Positions 35,501 to 49,092 of a stretch of DNA of 64,000 nucleotides are shown here, one piece after another (the first letter of the stretch is position 1; the number at the start of each line of letters is the position of its first letter). The DNA lies in the NCBI GenBank assembly GCA_019155185.1, contig CM032798.1, positions 5,469,501-5,533,500 on the forward strand, written 5' to 3'. The notes under the pieces are model-generated. The model ran no database searches. It was not told the origin of the DNA and saw nothing but the letters and a program-made list of their open reading frames with translations. A program made the translations under genes and the position numbers. The stretch is from Beaufortia kweichowensis (taxonomy: Eukaryota > Chordata > Actinopteri > Cypriniformes > Gastromyzontidae).

Positions 35501-38500
35501 TGGACACCAAACAGCCAAGACAGTTCTTCATTGGAGTGCTGGACATTGCTGGGTTTGAAATCTTCGATGTAAGTTAATAAAACTATATATACATATTAAA
35601 ATGCAAAGGAAAATGTTAAAACTTTATTTTTAAGATGAAAAATGTAATGTTCATTATAGTTTAACAGCCTGGAGCAGCTGTGCATTAATTTCACCAATGA
35701 GAAACTGCAACAGTTTTTCAACCACCACATGTTTGTGCTGGAACAAGAGGAGTACAAGAAAGAGGGCATTGAATGGGAATTCATTGACTTTGGTATGGAC
35801 TTGGCTGCTTGCATTGAGCTTATCGAGAAGGTAATAAACCATTAAAACATACTGTGTTTTTTCATGTAACATACACAGATTCATAGAGTCTTATCTCATG
35901 GTAACGTGCTCTTTCCTACAGCCAATGGGCATTTTCTCCATTCTTGAGGAGGAGTGTATGTTTCCCAAGGCAACAGACATGACTTTCAAGAACAAGTTGT
36001 ATGACCAGCATCTTGGTAAAAGCATATCCTTCCAGAAACCCAAGCCTGCCAAAGGCAAGGCTGAGGCTCACTTCTCTTTGGTGCATTATGCTGGTACTGT
36101 GGACTATAACATCACAGGCTGGCTGGATAAGAACAAGGACCCTCTGAATGACTCTGTGGTTCAGTTGTACCAGAAGTCTTCAGTCAAACTGTTATCTCAC
36201 CTGTATGCATCTCACGCATCTGCTGAAGGTTTGTAATAAATACACGTTTGAAACCAATTTTCATTCACCAGAGGTTGCTTATGTATTATTTTGCTTAATT
36301 TACAGCTGATGCGGGTGGCAAAAAGGGTGGAAAAAAGAAGGGTGGCTCATTCCAGACTGTGTCTGCTTTGTTCCGGGTAATATAGTGGTCCATTTTAGTC
36401 CATTTAATATTTTCGAAACAAGATATTTGAAACAAGCGTGTAATAGTTAATATCATCTGTTTGTTGAACTAACAGGAAAACCTGGGCAAACTGATGACCA
36501 ATCTGAGAAGCACTCATCCTCATTTTGTGCGCTGCTTGATTCCAAATGAGTCAAAGACTCCAGGTCAATATTTTTTCATTATTTTCCTAAAAAGAAATTC
36601 TTACAATGAACATAATATACATTAATGGCTGTACTACCTTATAATATATTTATATCTTTTGTATCCCAGTACAGTACCATACGGACAGTATGATAATTTG
36701 GTTTTCATTGGAATCTTTCAACTTTAGGTCTCATGGAGAACTTTCTGGTCATCCACCAGTTGCGCTGTAATGGTGTACTGGAGGGTATCAGGATCTGTAG
36801 GAAAGGTTTCCCAAGCAGAATCCTGTACGGTGACTTTAAGCAGAGGTAATTCATTTACATTGTGTGTTACTTCTATGTGTATTTAATGCATATTTCATTG
36901 TAGTCATTAGCCTGTACATTAGTACTGTACATTCACTGAAATGATTATAATAATAAAAGGTAAAAAATTCTCTTTCAGGTACAAAGTACTGAATGCTAGT
37001 GTCATCCCTGAAGGTCAATTCATTGACAATAAGAAGGCTTCTGAGAAGCTTCTTGGCTCCATTGATATTGATCATACCCAGTACAAGTTTGGACACTCAA
37101 AGGTCAGAAGGTTTGCAAGATCCAATTTATCCCTTTTGTTCGCTTTTATATCACTAATAAAGTCCAAAATACATTTCAGGTGTTTTTCAAAGCTGGTCTT
37201 CTGGGTCTTCTTGAAGAGATGCGAGATGAGAAACTTGTTATTCTTGTGACCATGACTCAAGCAATGTGCAGGGGCTTCGTTATGAGGAAAGAGTTTAAGA
37301 AAATGATGGAGAGAAGGTATTCTGTTTATTCCATACTATAATGTACACTTTTCCAGTAACATAATTGGTTATCTAGATTGAATAACTGGTTCTCTAATGA
37401 TTTTCATATCAGAGAATCCATCTATACTATCCAATACAACATCCGCTCATTCATGAATGTGAAACACTGGCCATGGATGAAGCTGTACTTTAAGATCAAG
37501 CCTCTGCTAAAGAGCGCTGAGACCGAGAAGGAGATGGCGGCCATGAAAGAGAACTTTGAAAAATTAAAAGAGGATCTAGCAAAGGCACTTGCCAAGAAGA
37601 AGGAGCTGGAGGAGAAGATGGTTACTCTGCTCCAGGAGAAAAATGACCTTCAGCTACAAGTGGCAGCTGTGAGTTTTTGTGACTTTATGCAATCATAATT
37701 GATAATCTGTAACTAGACCTCATCATATATATATATATATATATATGATTACATTGTAGGAAAACGAGAATCTTTCTGATGCTGAGGAGAGATGTGAAGG
37801 CCTGATCAAAAGCAAGATCCAGCTTGAGGCCAAAGTTAAAGAGATAACAGATAGATTAGAGGATGAAGAAGAGATCAATGCTGAGTTGACAGCAAAGAAG
37901 AGAAAGCTAGAGGATGAGTGCTCTGAGCTCAAGAAAGACATTGATGATTTAGAGCTGACCCTGGCCAAAGTGGAGAAGGAGAAACATGCCACTGAGAACA
38001 AGGTTAATATATGGAGAAAAAAGGCTTGATAGACTAAATCTAAAGGGTTGCAGTCATTTAAAATGTTTATTTTCTAGGTTAAAAACCTTACTGAGGAAAT
38101 GGCATCTCAAGATGAGCTTATTGTCAAGCTGACTAAGGAGAAGAAAGCCCTCCAAGAGGCACATCAGCAGACTCTTGATGATCTACAGGCAGAGGAGGAC
38201 AAAGTCAATTCTCTGACCAAAGCCAAAGCAAAGCTTGAGCAGCAAGTTGATGATGTGAGTTTAGTGCAAACCAGTACTAGTCTATCTAGTAGTTATTGTT
38301 ATAACAAAAAAATACACTGTGTTATATACCAACCTTTCACATTTTTTATAAACCTGTGGAACAGCTGGAAGGCTCTCTGGAACAGGAGAAGAAACTTCCG
38401 TATGGACCTTGAGCGAGCCAAGAGAAAGCTTGAGGGCGATCTAAAACTTTCCCAGGAAAACACAATGGACCTGGAGAATGACAAACAACAGCTAGAAGAA

Positions 38501-41500
38501 AAGCTGAAAAAGTAAGGGTCCTAAAAATGGTTAAGCTATTATTTAACTAATTATAATTTATTATAAAACCTTAAATGTCTGGGGGTTTTTTAAACAGAAA
38601 GGACTTTGAAACAAGTCAGCTTCTGAGTAAGATTGAAGACGAGCAATCTCTTGGTGCTCAGCTCCAGAAGAAGATCAAAGAACTTCAGGTCACTCAAAAT
38701 TTGATTATGATTTAATATTTGCTCTTTGCAATGAATTATAACTCATTATTATACTTCTTTATGAAATCACAGGCACGTATTGAGGAGCTAGAGGAAGAAA
38801 TCGAGGCAGAACGTGCTGCTCGAGCTAAGGTTGAGAAGCAAAGAGCTGACCTCTCCAGGGAACTTGAGGAGATCAGCGAGAGGCTCGAAGAAGCAGGTGG
38901 CGCCACCTCTGCGCAGATTGAGATGAACAAAAAACGCGAGGCTGAGTTCCAGAAGCTAAGACGTGACCTCGAGGAGTCCACCTTGCAGCATGAAGCGACA
39001 GCCGCAGCGCTTCGCAAGAAGCAGGCCGACAGCGTGGCGGAGCTGGGTGAGCAGATCGACAACCTCCAGCGAGTAAAACAAAAGCTGGAAAAGGAGAAAA
39101 GTGAGTTTAAGATGGAGATTGACGACCTATCCAGCAATATGGAGGCTGTTGCCAAGTCAAAGGCAAATCTTGAAAAGATGTGTCGTACGCTGGAGGATCA
39201 GCTGAGTGAGCTGAAGTCAAAGAATGATGAACATGTGCGCCAAGTGAATGATCTGGGTGTTCAGAAGGCGAGACTTCAGACTGAAAATGGTAAGTAGTTT
39301 AGGCTACACAATTACATTGGCATACCTGTTACAGTGATTGACCGTCATCATCATTTTAGGTGAAATGGGACGTCAGCTAGAGGAAAAAGAGACTTTAGTT
39401 TCTCAGCTTACTCGAAGCAAACAGGCCTTCACTCAGCAGATTGAAGAGCTGAAGAGGCAAATTGAGGAGGAAGTCAAGGTGAATGCAATTTGCTGTCTTA
39501 TGAACTGAACCTAATACATTTTTATTGAATAAATCCAACATTATGGTTATCCAAAACAGGCTAAAAACGCTCTAGCCCATGGTCTCCAATCGTCTCGCCA
39601 TGATTGCGATCTGCTCAGAGAGCAGTTTGAAGAGGAACAAGAAGCCAAAGCTGAGCTCCAGCGTGGCATGTCTAAGGCCAACAGTGAGGTAGCTCAATGG
39701 AGAACCAAATACGAGACTGATGCCATTCAGCGTACCGAGGAGCTTGAGGAAGCAAAGTAAATAAAATCATCTTTTTGATCTTCTCACAGCAGAAAATAAA
39801 GTCTTAGCAATAACCTTTACTTGTTTCTTTTAGGAAAAAGCTTGCTCAGCGTTTACAGGATGCTGAGGAGTCCATTGAGGCTGTGAATGCCAAATGTGCG
39901 TCTCTGGAAAAGACCAAGCAAAGACTCCAAGGTGAAGTTGAAGACCTCATGATTGACGTGGAGAGAGCTAATGCACTGGCGGCCAACCTTGACAAGAAAC
40001 AAAGGAACTTTGATAAGGCAAAACAAACCGGGTCACTATGGAGTGGTTTTACCAAATCAGTTAAGTTTGTCTTGTCTAACAATCTATTTTGATTTTTAAA
40101 GGTCTTGGCAGAATGGAAGCAGAAATATGAGGAAAGCCATGCAGAGCTGGAAGGAGCCCAGAAAGAGGCTCGTTCTCTTAGCACAGAACTTTTCAAAATG
40201 AAAAATTCTTACGAGGAGGCTTTGGACCAGCTGGAGACCCTAAAGAGAGAGAACAAAAACTTGCAGCGTACGTACTGGAGAATAATCACTCATCTGTTTG
40301 CTTCCTTGATAGATCTTCTCAGTTAAATCGTTTGAAGGACATGCTTAATATAACGTGTGTATCATTTCATGTATGCAGAGGAGATCTCAGACTTATCTGA
40401 GCAGCTTGGTGAGACCGGAAAGACTATTCATGAGCTGGAGAAAGGAAAGAAATCAGCGGAGAGTGAAAAATCTGAAATCCAAACTGCTCTTGAAGAAGCT
40501 GAGGTAGGCTCACCTTTAACTTGGGTTTTAACTTGAAACTTCATTTTTAAATATTCATTATTTTTGTTTCAAACCATTTTTTTCAGGCAACCCTGGAGCA
40601 TGAAGAATCCAAGATCCTTCGTGTTCAACTTGAGCTAAACCAGGTGAAGGGAGAGATAGATCGCAAACTGGCTGAGAAGGATGAGGAGATTGAACAGATC
40701 AAGAGGAACAGCCAGAGAGTGATTGAATCCATGCAGAGCACTCTGGACTCTGAGATCAGGAGCCGAAATGATGCCCTGAGAATCAAGAAGAAGATGGAAG
40801 GAGACCTTAATGAGATGGAGATTCAGCTGAGCCATGCAAACCGCCAGGCAGCTGAGGCGCAGAAACAGCTCAGAAACGTCCAGGGGCAACTTAAGGTTTG
40901 TTCTGGTACTGTTCTGTTTGTATCTTAACCTGACCAGTCAAATGATCTAATTGGCTCTTCTGATTGCTTCAGGATGCTCAACTGCACCTTGATGAGGCTC
41001 TAAGAGGGCAAGAAGACATGAGAGAACAGGTTGCAATGGTGGAGCGCAGGAATAACCTGATGCAGGCTGAGATTGAGGAGCTGAGAGCTGCTCTCGAGCA
41101 GACAGAGAGAGGACGTAAAATGGCTGAGCAGGAACTTGTGGACGCAAGCGAGCGAGTGGCGCTTTTACACTCCCAAGTACAAAAATTGATTTGTCAATTT
41201 TTTTTTTTACAATTTTTCCTTTTAATTCATAAATATATTCATGTAACATATTGTTTCCTTAGAATACTAGTCTTATCAACACCAAGAAGAAGCTGGAGGC
41301 AGATCTTGTTCAGATTCAAGGTGAGGTGGAGGACATGGTCCAGGAAGCAAGAAATGCTGAAGAAAAGGCAAAGAAAGCAATTACTGATGTAAGTAAATAA
41401 CATCACTAACTTTAATGTCCATTGATTCCATTCATTTATTGATTCCAATGGTCACAAAGTTTAATATATTTTGATATTTCAGGCTGCCATGATGGCAGAA

Positions 41501-42382
41501 GAGCTGAAGAAAGAGCAGGACACAAGCGCTCATCTTGAAAGGATGAAGAAGAACCTGGAGGTCACAGTCAAAGACCTGCAACACCGTCTGGATGAGGCTG
41601 AGAATCTGGCCTTAAAGGGTGGAAAGAAGCAGCTCCAGAAACTGGAAGCTAGGGTTTGTGCATATGAATATCAATCTTGATTCACAGAGTTTACCTAAAG
41701 CATAATGTCAGCTATTCAGATTCATAATGTTTGTTACAGGTTCGTGAGCTGGAGGGTGAAGTTGAAGCGGAACAAAGACGCAGCACTGAAGCTGTTAAAG
41801 GAGTTCGCAAGTATGAAAGAAGAGTGAAAGAACTCACATATCAGGTACTCCATCAAAAAAATAAATGGTGGGAAAGTTAATAATAAAATTGAGACTCATT
41901 TTAATATTTGTTTCTGATGCAGTCTGAAGAAGATAAGAAGAACATTGTAAGACTGCAAGACCTTGTTGACAAACTTCAGCTGAAAGTCAAGGCCTACAAG
42001 AGGCAAAGTGAAGAAGCTGTAAGTGATTTTACAGTTTCAGTTTTATAGCCAGTGCACTACATATTAGTACTTTAGTGATTTAAGGTGTAATTTACTTTAC
42101 ACATTTAATTGAAAGGAGGAACAGGCCAACACTCACCTGTCCAGGTACAGAAAGGTACAGCATGAGCTGGAGGAGGCTCAGGAGAGGGCTGACATCGCTG
42201 AGTCCCAGGTCAACAAGCTGAGAGCTAAAAGCCGTGAATTTGGGAAGGTAATTATCCTTCTTGTAAAGCTAATAAAGAAAGTGTACACAGTTAAATTAAT
42301 TACAATATAAAAATGTCTGCTTGATTTTATGATGCTTTATTTATTTTTTATTTGTTCACAGGGTAAAGATGCTGAGGAATAA
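32527..42382 (+). CDS. Sarcomeric myosin heavy chain, fast skeletal type; one-base frameshift in coding exon 23
   Basis: Thick-filament motor. Coding exons: 32527-32727, 32815-32958, 33695-33851, 33938-33965, 34058-34169, 34257-34349, 34454-34517, 34602-34700, 34795-34898, 34987-35125, 35216-35334, 35419-35568, 35660-35830, 35922-36228, 36306-36376, 36476-36563, 36728-36845, 36979-37102, 37180-37316, 37413-37668, 37760-38002, 38078-38254, 38365-38511, 38598-38688, 38773-39289, 39360-39478, 39560-39756, 39834-40017, 40102-40267, 40379-40503, 40587-40895, 40973-41176, 41263-41388, 41483-41653, 41740-41844, 41923-42018, 42116-42247, 42362-42382. They would give 1936 aa without one extra base near 38398. 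P-loop [19 protein letters not shown], actin-binding [13 protein letters not shown] and loop-2 [11 protein letters not shown] are present; the coiled-coil rod ends KDAEE. Phases match mammalian MYH genes. N-terminus and loop 2 indicate fast type; orthologue undecided. An AATAAA is at 42479-42484. Confidence 0.93.
33121..33494. mobile_element. hAT-like MITE in myosin intron 2
   Basis: Left end CAGGGTTGCCAGATC, right end on the minus strand CAGCAGTGTTGCCAAAC; GTTGCCA is shared, with a 3-base offset. Flanks 33113-33120 (CCCAGCAC) and 33495-33502 (CCTAGCAC) agree at 7 of 8 bases, which fits an 8-bp hAT target-site duplication. About 374 bp and without a transposase frame. Confidence 0.5.
37726..37747. 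repeat. (AT)n microsatellite in a myosin intron
   Basis: About 22 bp of AT repeats in the short intron 20, ending about 12 bp before the acceptor of coding exon 21. Confidence 0.85.
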
Positions 42383-43906
<1,524 letters not shown>

Positions 43907-46654
43907 ATGATGGAACAACAAGGTAATTTTGAGAATATTGAGAAAGATGATGCCGCGTCATCAACAGCATCTCCACCATCCCGGTCTCTGCCCCGCCAGC
44001 GAGTCTCTCTGCAGAAGAGCAGTGTGTGTTCTCGCTCCTACTTCATGGTGGTCATGGTCTTTTTCCACGTGTACATTATCAATGTTATTGCACTTCTGCT
44101 GTACGTTCATTATAATAACGGATCCGTCACGAGCACACCAAACCGGGATTTTAGCAGTAGTGACAGCAGTCATAAAGTTTCCGGAGCGCCGGATGCGCAG
44201 CGCCCTGCAGACTCAGGATTCTCTCGAGACATCTATCTTCCGCGCATTGAAGGGATACGGGTACAGACAAAATCTCTGATTTGTATGTTTTTATGTCTTA
44301 AAAACTAGAAATCAGAACATTTACGTCTTTTTTAATGTTTAGGTGGGTCATGTCCAAAAGGTGTCACTGGTTCCAGGCAAAGTCCATGAGATGAAGACAC
44401 TCAGTCTGAAGCCCCTGCTGTTTGGTAAAACATCTTGGTAACATTAGAAGTATTTAGTGACATTATTATTACTAATGATTTAGTAACATGAAAACATTAA
44501 AAGTATGTAGTAACATTAAAAGAGTGCAGTTCCAGATATTATTTCCAGGTTCAGGTGGGAAATATCCTAAATCCTGCTGTCTGGAACACAGCATTAGTTG
44601 ACATAAATTGTCCATAGAAGTACCATCCATGCTGAAACTTTTTTTTTTGTCAAAATCTCTTTTAGTCTCTTAAGAAAATTAACCATGGTTACAATATTAA
44701 TCATGCTTTTTGGTTAAATTTGTGGTAACTGCATGTTTTTTCCTACAGTAACTATATTTAAACAATAATATTTGTAAATGGTAGTGGTAATCAATCTGCC
44801 AAAAAACATGGTTACTACACTTTTGCTATAATAAAACCATGTTTATTTTCCTAATGGGTGTTTTATAAAAGAATGATGTCAATATGGGCTTGGAAGAGAC
44901 TTGATTCTTCATTTGTTTGTATGTGTTTCAGAGATCCCCAATTTTCTGTCAGGAGAGGAGTGTAATGTAGTTGTGCGTCTGGCTCAGCTGAAGGGTTTGA
45001 TGGAGAGTCAGGTGATGATTCCCGATGGCCATGAGGATCTTAACCAGCAGCTTAACCTCAGTCCGGAGGAAATCTTCAATTTCCTTGATCTTAACCAAGA
45101 TGGCCAACTGCAACCTCATGAGGTGTGTTTGTCCACCAACAAAATCTTAGAAACACATCATACATGTGTGTCTTTACCGTGTATCTCTAGGTGCATATCA
45201 CTGTTGATCTGTTTATGTTTGTACATTTCCTTTTTTTGTAACCTGTTAGTTAATTGCCATATTTTCTGGTGTAGATATTGACACACTCTCGAGTAAGAGA
45301 TGGAATCTGGTTAACTTCTGAGAACCTGAAGGAAATCTATGATGGCCTAAAAGTTGATCAAGATGGAAATGGTAAAGATCAGAGTCGAAGAACGCATTCA
45401 TTCTGAGTGTATGTGTGGGTTTTGATGATATGCTTGTGTCCTTGTTCAGGTCTCTTAAGCCTAGAGGAGTTCAGACACTTGAGGAGCGATGCCTTTCAGC
45501 GTTTTCTTCTACAGCGTGGAGTAGAGAGGAGCCAGCTGGTGAGGAACAGCAAACACACCTGGCTTTACCAAGGACAAGGAGCACATCAGGTTCTTCAAGA
45601 CCTCCGCAAAAGGTCTACCTCATCCAGCTTTCTTCACATACCCTTCTACCTTATATGTTGCTCTAATTAAATTTTTATTTTTGACTGTATAGAGTCACTC
45701 ATTTAACACGACTGCCGTCGTCCCTGGTGGAGTTAAGCGAACCGCTACAAGTGGTGCGCTATGAGCAGGGAGGTCATTACCATGCTCATCATGATAGTGG
45801 ACCGGTGTATCCCGAAACAGCTTGTACACACACTCGCCTCGCTGCTAATACAACCTCTCCATTCCAGACTTCCTGCAGGTGAGCCACAGGAATTGAGTTT
45901 TCCAACCGTAATGCATGTGGCAGTGGAAATGTGTTTGGTTTTGCCACAAACATTAAAGGTGGCAGTGATGTAAAAAAAAAAAAAAGAAAAAACCACATAA
46001 GGTTCATAGTGTTTGTGATTCGCAGGTATATCACAGTTCTGTTTTACCTTAATAATGTTGAAGAAGGAGGGGAAACTACCTTTCCAGTGGCTGACAACAG
46101 GACTTATGAAGAAGCGGTGTGTTCTGTGCAATAAAATCTTTGTGGTTTTTGTGTGTGTTTGAGAGCTGAAAGTAATTTTTTTGCACTGTTTGCTTTCTCA
46201 GTCACTGATACAGAATGATGTGGATTTGTTGGATACCAGAAAACACTGTGATAAGGGCAACCTGAGAGTGAAGCCTACTAAAGGGACAGCAGTTTTTTGG
46301 TATAATTACCTCTCTGATGGCAGAGGTAATCTTTTTGCTATTTTTCATGTGTTTTACAGCACTAAACATAAAAAAAACATTTAGAAAACATTGTTCAAAC
46401 GTTGTGAACTTTGTCTTGTGCTGTACCCTGCAGGTTGGGTGGGTGAACAGGACGAATATTCTCTGCATGGTGGTTGTGTGGTGACGAAAGGGACCAAGTG
46501 GGTCGCCAATAATTGGATCAATGTTGATCCAGATTACCAGCGGCAGGCACGATACCAACAGTTTGTTTCTCAGCAACAAGAGACACACGAGCAGGAAGAA
46601 ATCATTTCAGAACTGAATTCAGACCGGCACACAGAATCACACCAAGACCTGTAA
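43907..46654 (+). CDS. p4htm: Transmembrane prolyl 4-hydroxylase (P4H-TM)
   Basis: ER-membrane Fe(II)/2-oxoglutarate dioxygenase linked to HIF-alpha regulation and calcium signalling. Nine coding exons: 43907-44260, 44343-44424, 44932-45122, 45275-45371, 45450-45612, 45693-45878, 46026-46116, 46202-46325, 46434-46654; 502 aa, the length of human P4HTM. A membrane segment spans about residues 45-68 (YFMVVMVFFHVYIINVIALL). Two EF-hand loops follow: DLNQDGQLQPHE and DQDGNGLLSLEE. The catalytic domain has RYEQGGHYHAHHDSGPVYPE, giving the metal-binding H-x-D, then YLNNVEEGGETTFPVADNRT, the distal histidine in YSLHGGCVV, and TKWVANNWINVDP with the 2-oxoglutarate lysine. All key residues are intact. 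The donor after exon 5 (GTCTAC at 45613) is unusual but is the in-frame site that joins KR|VTHLTRL. An AATAAA is at 46862-46867. Cyprinids may have two copies; a or b cannot be told. Confidence 0.95.
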
Positions 46655-47455
46655 ACGTGTTTGCACATACTCTACACAAAGGTTTGTAGACATGCACACA
46701 AATGCACAGCACATACACACATTCATAATAATGATCTGCAGTACTGTACAGTATAAATATTCAGTTACTTTCACATACAAACAGAGACACTACACGCATA
46801 ATACCTCAGCACTCATACTGTAGTCCAAAGCATTTGAACATACTGACCTCATTCACAGATCAATAAAAATATGCACAGAAGTACACTTTACACACTTGAA
46901 CACACACACTGTAATAATGTAGCTCTATCAATGTACATTTCTTAATATTTTGAAATGAAAGAGGCTCTACCCGACTTCCAAAAGTCCAAGCATCCAAACT
47001 TGAGTTGGGTTGAATTCAGGGATAAAGTTGAGCTTATGCAATTGTGAAAGACAATGTTACTGTTCCTAATGTAGATATTTGAAGGTAATATTGTTTCTTT
47101 CTTTTTCATGGGAATGCAGCCATATTTGGTAACTTTGTTTACATATGGTATTTGCACACTACCGTACCTTCCAAAGGCCATGTACACACTGCATTAAATA
47201 TGGCTGGAATAACAATTGTTTATTGACACCTTTGTTTACTGTAACAGTCATGCATCTGTATGGAGGCCCTGAACTGCAATGTAAAAAAATTCATGGTGAG
47301 GAAAAAAAATTGTCCTTATATTCCTTCCTGGAGCCCAATTCCTAAATATTTTTTTCTCTTTTTTCTCCTCAATTTTTTTTTTCATTTTAAAAATATTTCA
47401 TCCTCAAAAAACTATCTTCATTTTTTTTTTCTTTTACAATTCCACACATTTTTTT
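46655..47455. other. p4htm 3' UTR and flank
   Basis: CA-rich 3' UTR with AATAAA at 46862-46867, then AT-rich flank with several long T runs between 47345 and 47455. No gene. Confidence 0.5.
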
Positions 47456-47782
47456 GCATGCTAGCTAACAATAAGGATGTTGTGCCAACCTTGACCACTA
47501 TGTGTCACTATCAGTACGAATGAAATCTGGTGCCTGCAAAGCTTTTTCTCTGAGCAAACAGCACTCAAGTGTTAGACTGACAAGTTAAAACGAAAAAATA
47601 AGTGCAGTTGTTAAACCTGACAACGAATGCCATATCAAACAGAAGTCATTTTAACAAAATATTATTTATTAAACAATATATATCAAGGAAAAGCATTGCA
47701 GGCGCAAGATTTCATTCGTACCGATAGTGACACTTTGTGGTCAAGATTGGCACTACATGATAATTGTTAGCTTGCAAGCATG
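47456..47782. repeat. Large inverted repeat (foldback element)
   Basis: Left arm 47456-47547 and right arm 47689-47782 are reverse complements over about 92 bp. Shared blocks include GCTAACAAT, TTGACCAC, GTGTCACTATC, GTACGAATGAAATCT and GCCTGCAA. The arms differ at scattered sites, and the spacer is about 140 bp of unrelated sequence. Transcribed, it would form a long hairpin. It could be a foldback/MITE-like transposon; T-rich sequence outside the left arm and A/T-rich sequence outside the right suggest the similarity may extend weakly outward. Confidence 0.8.
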
Positions 47783-49092
47783 AACATTTTTTAAGAGGAA
47801 ACTCTTTTTTTTTTTGAAGATGAACAAAACATGTTTCGAAGACGAAATAACAGTAAGATAAAAATTATTTTGGAAAAAAAAAATTTAAAGGTAAAGGAGA
47901 AGAAAATCTTTAAGACTTTGGCTTCAGAAAGGAATAAAATGATGATTTTTTTTTCCACCATGAATTTGTACTCCCAGACTTTGCAGTGTGCACATGGTCA
48001 AAGAATGTTAAAAACTGTCCATTGCTTTTTACTGAAAATAATTTCTTACATTTAAACCACCAAACAATTTTTAGGAAACAGTTCTGCAGGGGCGTTGGCT
48101 AGAGGTAATATCAATTAACTAACTTAAATAAATTTTCTGGGTTAAATACGGATTAAACACAACTTCATTATTTACTTACCATCATGTGATTCCAAAACTG
48201 AATAATTTTTGTCTTCTGTGGAACATGTTAATATTTTTACAAAAATACAAGCATCATATATGTTTTTGGTATTTATAGGCCCATAGACATTTATTGTAAC
48301 TGCATTTCTTTGAACACTGATTTTTTCTTTTGTAGGACCAGTGGATGAGTATTCAGATACATGTATTTAACCCAGAATATTATATTAGTCATTTTAATTG
48401 GTAATTAAAATTGGTAATTGGTTTTAGCATTGCTGCCTGATTTTTTCTCACCCTTATTCCTTATTCCACACTTCCAGATTTAAAAAAAGATAAGCATGTT
48501 AAACTTGGACAATCTTGGATGATTAGATTTTAGTAATTTATTTTGTATTGTGTTAGTATATAGTTGATGTTTTGCCTGTTTTTAACTGCATCCAAAGAAG
48601 CCTGACTGAACTTATTTATTTGTTTTTTTGTAGTTTAGTCACATTGTTGCTGTGACTTTAAAATGCACAAAATCACTTTTCTGAATAAAATATGAAACCC
48701 GCTATGCAGTTTTATTTGAAACCCCCCCCACAAAATTCTATGTTTTTATATTTTGTTTAATTTTTCAAAAGTCACACATATAACATTGACATATGCATTT
48801 TGATCATTTACAAACATTTACATTTCATAGCAGAGTTCTTTAGAAATTAGTGAAATTACAATATTATTAATATGTTACAATATTCCCTTTCTAACAAACA
48901 ATAAAATGAACAAATAAATTTAAAGGCAAATTCATTTAATTTACTTGCCAACTCAAACACATACCATACAAGTAAGAGTCATAAATTATTAGCATGAACT
49001 AGACCATAATGCTGTTAGATAACTTTATGCAGAGTTTACAGCTTGAATAAGAGCAGACGAGAATGTAGAGAAGAAAAACCAGACGTCTTCTC
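47783..49092. other. Gene-free interval, 3' flank of slc26a6-like gene
   Basis: AT-rich. Includes a fragment of the TTAAAGGG-family MITE at about 48160-48240 and a possible minus-strand AATAAA for the anion exchanger at 48711-48716. No gene recognised. Confidence 0.4.
48160..48240. mobile_element. MITE fragment, internal part of the GTTCACCC family
   Basis: CATTATTTACTTACCATCAT then GTGATTCCAAAACTGAA and TTTTTGTCTTCTGTGGAACA match the inner part of the family whose ends are seen at 5511 and 19054. The terminal TTAAAGGG sequence is missing. Confidence 0.5.

Noticed and set aside
38365..38511. Explaining the myosin frameshift by a different splice site
   Set aside because: Neighbouring exon phases are fixed by conserved protein on both sides ([15 protein letters not shown] and KLKK|KDFE), and no other AG/GT pair nearby removes one base while keeping these residues.
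38736..39155. 139-codon serine-rich minus-strand frame over the myosin rod
   Set aside because: Antisense shadow of the glutamate/lysine-rich coiled coil exon.
44440..44870. AACATTA repeats and ACCATGGTTAC-like motifs in p4htm intron 2
   Set aside because: They resemble decayed cyprinid DNA-element sequence, but I could not define ends or a duplication, so no element is called.
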